Of a stretch of DNA of 5,823 nucleotides, positions 1-4,483 are shown in pieces; position 1 is the first letter of the stretch, and each line of letters starts with the position of its first letter. This DNA is from Dehalococcoidia bacterium (GTDB taxonomy: Bacteria > Chloroflexota > Dehalococcoidia > GIF9 > AB-539-J10), in contig SOHS01000049.1 of the NCBI GenBank assembly GCA_004377135.1, forward strand, positions 1 to 5,823, given 5' to 3'. Made by a program: the position numbers and the translations under genes. Below the pieces are notes generated by a model. It was not told where the DNA came from. It ran no database searches and saw only the letters and a program-made list of their open reading frames with translations.

Positions 1-18
1 TTCCCCCAAGATGAGAGC

Positions 19-35
19 TAATAAGCTACTTATTA
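19..35. repeat. AT-rich perfect inverted repeat after the dehydrogenase operon
   Basis: TAATAAG and CTTATTA form a perfect 7-bp stem around a 3-nt CTA loop, 13 nt beyond the stop codon of the last dehydrogenase gene. It could be a weak transcription-end or RNA-stabilising hairpin. The stem is AT-rich and no U-run follows on the minus strand, so an intrinsic terminator is not established. The next gene lies outside the window. Confidence 0.35.
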
Positions 36-47
36 TAAAACGGAATT

Positions 48-1181
48 TCAGGCCAACCCTATTTTCTGGGCAACTATCTCCCTGTGGAAGTCAGTGCCGC
101 CAAAAGCAATATCTGCGGCCTTGCTTCTACGGTAATAAAGGGGTATGTCGTGGTCGGCACTGGTAGCGATTGCCCCGTGTACTCTCACTGCCCACTTGCT
201 AACATCCCTGTAGACCTCGTTGACATATGCCTTTGCCATGGAGGCTTCTTTAGCGCAGGGAAGACCCTCCGACTCCATCCAGGCTGCCTCATAAACTAAA
301 TAACGGCTGGTTTCCATTGCGGTCCACATGTCAGCTATTATATGTTGAAGTGCCTGGAAAGCGCCTATGGGCCTTTCATATTGAACCCTTTCTTTGGAAT
401 ACGCCACGGTCATTTCTACACAAGTTTCGATAGCGCCTATGGATTCGGCACATTTAGCGATGGCACCTTTGCGCAACATCATTTCCACAATGGGCCATCC
501 CTCATCTATCTTACCAAGCATATTTTTCTTGGGCACAGTGACATCCTTAAAACGCACCTCGCATAGCTTATCTGCGGCGGTGGTAGGTATTACCTCACAA
601 CTTATTCCAGGAGTCGTGGAGTCGACAATAAAGAGGGTGATTCCCTTCTCGGGCGAAGTACCATCTTTTGTTCTTGTGATACAAATAATGTGGTTGGCAA
701 CATGAGCCATTTCCACGAAGAGCTTTGTACCGTTTATTATGAAGTCATCTCCCTTTGGTGTTGCCTTAACGGTGATTCCAGAAGCATCGAAAACACCGTC
801 GTCTTCGAGGAGAGCAGTGGTAAGAATTAGTTCACCTTGGGCTATCTTGGGAAGCAATTCTTTCTTTTGCTCTTCAGTTCCCGCCTCGAGTATGAGTAAA
901 GTGCTAGTTATAGTAGCTATTAATGGTCCAGGAAGAATATTTCTGCCTATCTCCTCCAGGAGGACGACAAGGTCCTGGAAGGTGTAACCCATACCGTCGT
1001 ATTCTTCAGGTATGATGAGGCCCATCCAACCCAACTCAGCCATCTTCTTCCAGACTTCGGGAGAGTATCCTTCCTCACTTTGTTCGAGTTTCCTTACTAG
1101 AGTCTTAGGACATTCTTTGGTAAGAAAATCTCGTGCCATTTTCTTCAATATCTCTTGTGTTTCAGTAAATCTAAGGTCCAT
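48..1181 (-). CDS. Acyl-CoA dehydrogenase family protein, probable non-catalytic partner subunit
   Basis: This 377-aa protein has the usual length and layout of the acyl-CoA dehydrogenase family: an N-terminal helical domain (about 1-115), a middle beta domain (about 116-220) and a C-terminal helical domain (about 225-377). The YERPIGAFQALQH segment near residue 268 matches the RxxFGxPIxxFQxxxH flavin-contacting region. Key active-site features are missing. At the C-terminal position where medium- and short-chain enzymes have the Glu of YEGT, it has F360-G361-G362-T363. At the helix-G position used by isovaleryl- and long-chain enzymes, an ungapped alignment with the upstream gene gives G239. 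The TEPxAGSD-type motif is replaced by ALLEDDG (123-129). It is therefore inferred to be the partner subunit of a heteromeric dehydrogenase with the gene at 1206-2390. The start is fixed by a strong AAGGAGG (1186-1192) 4 nt from the ATG. The stop is TGA. Substrate is unknown. Confidence 0.88.
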   Translation of the reverse strand: MDLRFTETQEILKKMARDFLTKECPKTLVRKLEQSEEGYSPEVWKKMAELGWMGLIIPEEYDGMGYTFQDLVVLLEEIGRNILPGPLIATITSTLLILEAGTEEQKKELLPKIAQGELILTTALLEDDGVFDASGITVKATPKGDDFIINGTKLFVEMAHVANHIICITRTKDGTSPEKGITLFIVDSTTPGISCEVIPTTAADKLCEVRFKDVTVPKKNMLGKIDEGWPIVEMMLRKGAIAKCAESIGAIETCVEMTVAYSKERVQYERPIGAFQALQHIIADMWTAMETSRYLVYEAAWMESEGLPCAKEASMAKAYVNEVYRDVSKWAVRVHGAIATSADHDIPLYYRRSKAADIAFGGTDFHREIVAQKIGLA

Positions 1182-1205
1182 GATTCCTCCTTATCGAAGC
1201 TTGGT

Positions 1206-2390
1206 TTATCTCATCCTGGGTAAGCCGAGGCCGTACCAGGCGATGATATTCCTTTGTATCTCATTTGTTCCCATGGATACGGTGGTTATGAAATGGTCGT
1301 GGAACATCCTCTCCCATAACCCATCTAAAGGAGCCCATCTTGAAGTCTTGACCTGGCCGTAGGGACCTAAAATGTCCGTAGCCAGAAAAGCAAACCGCTC
1401 GCCCAGTTCACTGAAGAAAATTTTACCTGCTGAGGCATCCATCAGGGACATTTCGTTTCTGTTTTGTAAATCAGCGACACGGTATGCCAGGGCGCGGGCT
1501 GCCTCTAATTCGCAGGCTAGCTCAGCCAGCCGATTACGGATAAGTGGGTTCTTGGCCAGTGGCTGCCCGTGTCGTTTGGTCTCGTTGCAAAATGTCACCA
1601 GTTGTTCTAGCCCGCTGATCATGCTCATGATTTCGCTTATGCCAGATCTCTCGAAACCAGCCAGAAGATTTACAACAGCCCAGCCTTCGTGTTCCTGGCC
1701 GACAATATTTTTAGCTGGCACATGAACATCGTCAAAATAAACCTCGCAATAAGGAGCATGGCCATCCAGGTATGGAATTGGCCTCACCGTGATCCCTGGC
1801 GTCTTCATATCGTGTAGAATGAAGGTCATGTTGTGATGTTTTCGAGCAGTCGGGTCTGTCTTGAATACGCCAAAGCCCCAATCAGCTTTGTGAGCACCGG
1901 TGTTCCAGGTTTTTTGCCCATTTATAATGTACTCGTCGCCCTTTTTTATTGCTGTTGTGCTCAGAGAGGCTAGGTCTGAGCCGGCATTGGGTTCGCTCCA
2001 GAGCTCACACCACATAACCTCTCCCCGGGCAATAGGTGGCAAGAATTCTCTCTTTATCTCTTCACTTGCAGCCTGCAACAAGGTTGGGGCAAGCATTTGC
2101 ACTCCAAAAATATCTACTCCGGGAATGCCATAGTATCCTCTGGCTTCAGCAAAGAGGACGCGATCCATCATGTCTCCTTTGCCATCATATTCTGGTGGCC
2201 AGCCAAGGGCAAGCCATCCCTTTTTGGCAAATTCTTTGGCGCAATATAGGTTGTACTCCCAACACTCGTCATCTTCATAGATGGTCTCAAATCCCACAAA
2301 GCTTGGCGGTTTCCTTTTTTCGAGTTCTTTACATGTGTCATAGAACTCTTGTTTGCGAACTTTTTGTTCGTCCGTAAGCGAAAGGTCCAT
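1206..2390 (-). CDS. Acyl-CoA dehydrogenase, probable catalytic subunit of a heteromeric pair
   Basis: This 394-aa flavoenzyme is expected to oxidise an acyl-CoA to the 2,3-enoyl-CoA in the cytoplasm and pass electrons to electron-transfer flavoprotein. Visible family features are the WSEPNAGSD motif (131-139), NGQKTWNTGAHKAD (157-170, equivalent to the NGxKxWITNG motif), the CEVYFDDVHVP strand (215-225) and a C-terminal MGTNEIQRNIIA (373-384). The usual catalytic Glu before GT is replaced by M373, but a Glu is present at E247 in a GFERSG context on helix G, the position used by isovaleryl-CoA dehydrogenase. From memory, this also resembles the catalytic subunit of actinobacterial steroid side-chain dehydrogenases (FadE26/ChsE4 type). 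It is first in a two-gene operon with a 24-nt gap to the next dehydrogenase. The start is supported by AAAGGAGG (2396-2403), 5 nt before the ATG. Substrate could be a bulky, branched, aromatic or fatty acyl-CoA; the sequence does not decide. Confidence 0.9.
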   Translation of the reverse strand: MDLSLTDEQKVRKQEFYDTCKELEKRKPPSFVGFETIYEDDECWEYNLYCAKEFAKKGWLALGWPPEYDGKGDMMDRVLFAEARGYYGIPGVDIFGVQMLAPTLLQAASEEIKREFLPPIARGEVMWCELWSEPNAGSDLASLSTTAIKKGDEYIINGQKTWNTGAHKADWGFGVFKTDPTARKHHNMTFILHDMKTPGITVRPIPYLDGHAPYCEVYFDDVHVPAKNIVGQEHEGWAVVNLLAGFERSGISEIMSMISGLEQLVTFCNETKRHGQPLAKNPLIRNRLAELACELEAARALAYRVADLQNRNEMSLMDASAGKIFFSELGERFAFLATDILGPYGQVKTSRWAPLDGLWERMFHDHFITTVSMGTNEIQRNIIAWYGLGLPRMR

Positions 2391-2424
2391 ATATGCCTCC
2401 TTTGAGTTTGAAAATATTATGACA

Positions 2425-2491
2425 ATGCCGCTCGATTTTGCGCCTTATTTTAAATTGTATGGGAAAAATTGTCAAAGGTATGTTGCGGCAT
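2425..2491. promoter_or_regulatory. Possible operator half-sites flanking the dehydrogenase promoter
   Basis: ATGCCGC (2425-2431, just after the predicted transcription start) and its exact reverse complement GCGGCAT (2485-2491, upstream of the -35 box) bracket the promoter, with starts 60 bp apart. The upstream copy lies inside a short TATG-N6-CATA palindrome (2479-2492). A looping or double-site repressor could bind this way, and acyl-CoA dehydrogenase operons are often controlled by TetR-family proteins, but no regulator gene is visible here. A 7-bp match could also be chance. Confidence 0.25.
2447..2475 (-). promoter_or_regulatory. Sigma-70-type promoter of the acyl-CoA dehydrogenase operon
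   Basis: On the minus strand a perfect TTGACA -35 box (2470-2475) and a TAAAAT -10 box (2447-2452) are separated by exactly 17 bp. Transcription would start near 2440, giving a leader of about 50 nt that ends in a strong Shine-Dalgarno before the ATG at 2390. Orientation, spacing and position all fit the dehydrogenase pair, so these two genes are probably transcribed separately from the rpsP-khpA unit upstream. This is a motif reading; no expression evidence is available. Confidence 0.8.
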
Positions 2492-2522
2492 AAAACCGGG
2501 AGTAAAAATGTGAGCGGAAAGA

Positions 2523-2713
2523 GGTTCTACCACCAGAGCCAAGGACCAAAAGTGGCATCACACCCTACTGTGATTTATGAAGATTATATTTGCTGAGTGC
2601 AAAAATTGCTCTCAGGGATTAAAAATCCCTTTCGCAAGGAATTACCAGCCTATCCGAAAAGTATGACCAACGCGTGCGGATAATTTGGAATTAACGAACC
2701 TGGGAATTGGCTG
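2523..2713. other. Non-coding stretch with a cluster of inverted repeats between khpA and the dehydrogenase promoter
   Basis: The 336-bp gap between the genes at 2391 and 2726 holds no convincing ORF, tRNA or known riboswitch. Its khpA-proximal part contains several inverted repeats: GGTTCT/AGAGCC (2523-2528 with 2535-2540, one G-U pair only if read as plus-strand RNA); ATCACA/TGTGAT (2557-2562 with 2569-2574, perfect, 6-nt loop); CTGAG-T-GCAA/TTGC-T-CTCAG (2593-2615); AGGGATT/AATCCCT (2614-2630); and a nested pair, TATCCG/CGGATA (2651-2656 with 2677-2682) inside CAGCC/GGCTG (2646-2650 with 2709-2713). On the minus strand these would form the 3' untranslated region of the rpsP-khpA transcript. 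They may end or stabilise that message, or be the remains of a small repeated element. No clear U-run marks an intrinsic terminator. Confidence 0.45.
2593..2630. repeat. Two overlapping stem-loops, candidate transcript end of rpsP-khpA
   Basis: The first stem is CTGAG + GCAA with one T-T mismatch and a 3-nt AAA loop (2593-2615). The second is a perfect 7-bp AGGGATT/AATCCCT with a 3-nt AAA loop (2614-2630). They share two bases, and TTGC (2606-2609) could also pair with a second GCAA at 2634-2637 outside the second stem, so the structures partly exclude each other. They lie about 97-134 nt beyond the khpA stop. Both are nearly symmetrical, so the strand of action cannot be told. The absence of a U-tract argues against a standard intrinsic terminator. 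Confidence 0.45.
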
Positions 2714-2726
2714 TTATTAATCCTAA

Positions 2727-2954
2727 TTACAATATTTCCAGTCTGACTCTGGTATCCTCTTTAGCTGCTTTTACTCGAAGTAGCGTTCGCAGCGCTTGGG
2801 CTACGCGACCTTGTCTGCCTATAACCCTTCCCTTATCATCGGGAGCAACCTCTAATTTAAATAGCAAGCCTTCATCACTATTTTCCTCTGAGATCTTGAC
2901 TGCGTCAGGTTCTGCCACAATGGCTTTAATAATGTATTCCAGCAGGTCTTTCAT
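2727..2954 (-). CDS. khpA: KhpA-type KH-domain RNA-binding protein
   Basis: This 75-aa protein is a single type II KH domain with little else, the normal size for KhpA (about 75-80 aa). The RNA-contacting GxxG loop is GRQG (46-49) in the context RVIGRQGRVAQALRTLL, preceded by the acidic KLEVAPDDKG strand-turn typical of the family. KhpA proteins bind RNA in the cytoplasm, in some bacteria together with KhpB, and influence cell division, translation or small-RNA metabolism; which applies here is unknown. It directly follows rpsP with a 16-nt gap holding a strong AAGGAGG (2959-2965) 4 nt before the ATG, the classic rpsP-khpA pairing. The rimM and trmD genes that usually follow in many bacteria are not downstream here. 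Confidence 0.93.
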   Translation of the reverse strand: MKDLLEYIIKAIVAEPDAVKISEENSDEGLLFKLEVAPDDKGRVIGRQGRVAQALRTLLRVKAAKEDTRVRLEIL

Positions 2955-2970
2955 TTCGCCTCCTTAACAG

Positions 2971-3240
2971 TTAGTTTTGGCCTGAGGTCGGCTTAACTTT
3001 ATCCATGATGCCTAGTTTACCGAGCAAGCTGCGCACCGTATCTGTAGGCTGAGCTCCATATCTAAGCCACTTTAAAGCTTTTTCTCCATCGATGCTGATA
3101 GTTGCGGGGTCAGTCAAAGGATTGTAATGGCCGATAATATCAATGAATTTACCATCACGGGGAGAGCGACTATCGGCTACTACCACTCGGTAGAATGGTT
3201 TGTTTCTCCTTCCCATACGGCGTAATCTGATTTTAACCAT
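2971..3240 (-). CDS. rpsP: Small ribosomal subunit protein bS16
   Basis: This 89-aa protein is a complete bS16, a primary 16S rRNA-binding protein of the small subunit. It opens with the family signature MVKIRLRRMGRRNKPFYRVV and continues with ADSRSPRDGKFIDIIGHYNP (22-41). The KALKWLRYGAQPTDTV segment (54-69) is also characteristic. Length is typical (80-95 aa), and the start is set by the conserved N-terminus. No Shine-Dalgarno precedes the ATG, and a near-consensus promoter ends only 11 bp upstream, so the message is probably almost leaderless. khpA is co-transcribed downstream. The TSGQN tail is variable in the family and not informative. Confidence 0.98.
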   Translation of the reverse strand: MVKIRLRRMGRRNKPFYRVVVADSRSPRDGKFIDIIGHYNPLTDPATISIDGEKALKWLRYGAQPTDTVRSLLGKLGIMDKVKPTSGQN

Positions 3241-3251
3241 TTAATAAGGTG

Positions 3252-3280
3252 ATTATCTCTTAAGTGGCGATGTTTGTCAA
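3252..3280 (-). promoter_or_regulatory. Sigma-70-type promoter of rpsP-khpA
   Basis: On the minus strand a perfect TTGACA -35 box (3275-3280) and a GATAAT -10 box (3252-3257) are separated by exactly 17 bp. Only 11 bp lie between the -10 box and the rpsP ATG (A at 3240). A start 6-9 nt after the -10 box would leave a 5' leader of about 2-5 nt. It sits in the 116-bp gap after the ATPase-linked gene, where I see no terminator hairpin, so read-through from the ATPase operon is possible too. Confidence 0.75.
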
Positions 3281-3356
3281 TGGCTTTTGGCTTGGAGGGC
3301 ATACTTTATTAGTCCGAAGGCACAGAAATAAGAGAATTATATAGTAGGCGGGTAGT

Positions 3357-3833
3357 TTAAGCCACGATTTTGGGAGAAAATACATATACGGTTGTTGTTT
3401 TGAACTTCCTCCTTAGCAAAGCTAGTTGTGGTTTATATATCCTAATCCTTCTTTCTTCGCATGTGACCGGCATATTAAGCGCTTTTGATATGACTTTCTC
3501 CTCTACTTTCCCTTCGCATATTATGGCGGCTTCAGCTTGATTTGCCCCTAGCTCTATAAGCATGGGCAATGGCAATGTTTCTTGCTCATCGGTATCTAGC
3601 ATGCTTGCCAGATACTCAAGTTCACTCTTTTTAAAGAAGTGGGTGCTGCCATCGTTACATACCACGTGAGGATATTTCTCGTTTAATAAATAAAAGAGTT
3701 TATTTTCTTTGCTCTGCCGTTTCTGACTCTGGGGTAACCCAGTATTCACTACCCGGAGTTCGCCTCTTAAGCAATCCTGAAGCATCTTTTCATAGGGAGA
3801 TTGTTTTGCTTCATTTTGTAATGGCTCAGGCAT
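3357..3833 (-). CDS. DUF61/UPF0216-like protein encoded in the V/A-ATPase operon
   Basis: This 158-aa protein has no signal peptide or membrane segment and is rich in charged residues, so it is expected to be cytoplasmic. The central part resembles, from memory, the DUF61 (UPF0216) family known mainly from archaea: an LRGELRVVNTGLPQ segment (22-35), a core DGS-x-H-x-F-x-K-x-ELEYLASML (61-79), LPLPMLIEL (87-95) and GKVEEKVISKALN (108-120), followed by a basic KPQLALLRRKFKTTTVYVF tail (134-152). The function of that family is not known to me. It starts 3 nt after the subunit D stop codon, with GAGGA of its ribosome site overlapping the end of that gene, which implies translational coupling. This suggests a role tied to the ATPase or simple co-inheritance with it. 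The stop is TAA. The family call is moderately sure; the gene itself is solid. Confidence 0.8.
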   Translation of the reverse strand: MPEPLQNEAKQSPYEKMLQDCLRGELRVVNTGLPQSQKRQSKENKLFYLLNEKYPHVVCNDGSTHFFKKSELEYLASMLDTDEQETLPLPMLIELGANQAEAAIICEGKVEEKVISKALNMPVTCEERRIRIYKPQLALLRRKFKTTTVYVFSPKIVA

Positions 3834-3836
3834 TGT

Positions 3837-4466
3837 TTATCCTCGGGCAACCAGGACTTTCACACGTTTCAACCGTGCTTTCTCCTCTCTATCTCTTTCC
3901 TCAAACTTCATATTTAAGTACTTTATCGTCACCTGTAATCCTGGGATTACTATATATTCTAGGGCATTGGTTATCCTTTTTGTCCTATTTATTTCCATTG
4001 CCAGTAATTCAAAATTCCTCTGAAGCTCAGCTAATTCTATAATAGCTCTAAGAGATTCTTCAGATAGCTGTGCTGCACGATCCAACCACGAGGAGGTATC
4101 AACCAGATTATACCCTTTCATTGGCTTCACATTGCCCATGAGCTCAAAAGACGGAATCCGCACACCTGCAATGTTTCCTAAGCCAGCGGTTACTTTCAAA
4201 TCAACCTCAGTGGCTATTAATTCCTTTTCCAGCGCTATGTACCCGTGATACCCAGCGGCAACTGATAGCGCCTTGTAAAGTTTGGATAATTCATCAAGTA
4301 GTTTTCTTTTAGCCTCTACTGTATCTCTTGCTGTCTGTAGGAATTCCATGCTTAGTATGGAAAGCCTGTCCTTTACTATCTTTTGTACTCTTTGGGACAA
4401 GGAAAGCCTGCGTTTTAGTTTTACCAGCTCGATTTTTGTAGGTCTAACTTTAATTAATTCCGGCAT
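3837..4466 (-). CDS. atpD: V/A-type ATP synthase subunit D (central stalk)
   Basis: This 209-aa protein is the coiled-coil rotor-shaft subunit of the V/A-type ATPase, linking the catalytic A3B3 head to the membrane ring (counterpart of F-type gamma). It begins with the family's PTKIEL motif (9-14) and long N-terminal helix, has a central GNIAGVRIPSFE (97-108) matching the conserved GxxVP loop, and ends with a long C-terminal helix, TNALEYIVIPGLQVTIKYL (166-184) followed by FEERDREEKARLKRVK (188-203), the most diagnostic block. Length is typical (about 205-220 aa). The N-terminal region, where the family usually has LLKxKRDEL, reads IVKDRLSIL (30-38) and is diverged. It lies 17 nt after subunit B, with a weak AGGTG/AGGCG ribosome site, in the usual A-B-D order. 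Also named ntpD. Confidence 0.95.
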   Translation of the reverse strand: MPELIKVRPTKIELVKLKRRLSLSQRVQKIVKDRLSILSMEFLQTARDTVEAKRKLLDELSKLYKALSVAAGYHGYIALEKELIATEVDLKVTAGLGNIAGVRIPSFELMGNVKPMKGYNLVDTSSWLDRAAQLSEESLRAIIELAELQRNFELLAMEINRTKRITNALEYIVIPGLQVTIKYLNMKFEERDREEKARLKRVKVLVARG

Positions 4467-4483
4467 TTCGCCTGCACCTGCTT

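Noticed and set aside
84..1725. Several plus-strand open frames of 70-117 codons opposite the dehydrogenase genes
   Set aside because: They are antisense shadows of well-supported genes, with no recognisable protein family and no convincing ribosome sites.
2472..2558. A 28-codon minus-strand ORF (ATG at 2558, TGA at 2474-2472) with AGGG shortly upstream
   Set aside because: It runs through an inverted repeat and ends inside the -35 box of the dehydrogenase promoter. The peptide is featureless and the ribosome site weak, so it is probably chance.
2557..2574. ATCACA-N6-TGTGAT as a CRP/FNR-type site
   Set aside because: The half-sites are in the opposite orientation to the CRP consensus (TGTGA-N6-TCACA), and the site lies some 80 bp upstream of the nearest -35 box. 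It is treated only as an inverted repeat.
2480..2595. A plus-strand ORF of about 38 codons starting at the ATG at 2480
   Set aside because: It is the only plus-strand candidate here, it has a purine run almost touching the ATG rather than a properly spaced ribosome site, no promoter is seen, and the peptide is not recognisable.
2686..2702. A GGTTCGTTAATTCC string on the minus strand resembling a tRNA T-arm
   Set aside because: The flanking bases do not form a 5-bp T-stem, and no acceptor, D or anticodon arm can be placed around it.
3241..3356. A terminator between the DUF61-like gene and rpsP
   Set aside because: I found no stem-loop followed by a U-run on the minus strand in this 116-bp gap. 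The TGGCTTTTGGCTTGG stretch is a direct repeat, not a hairpin.
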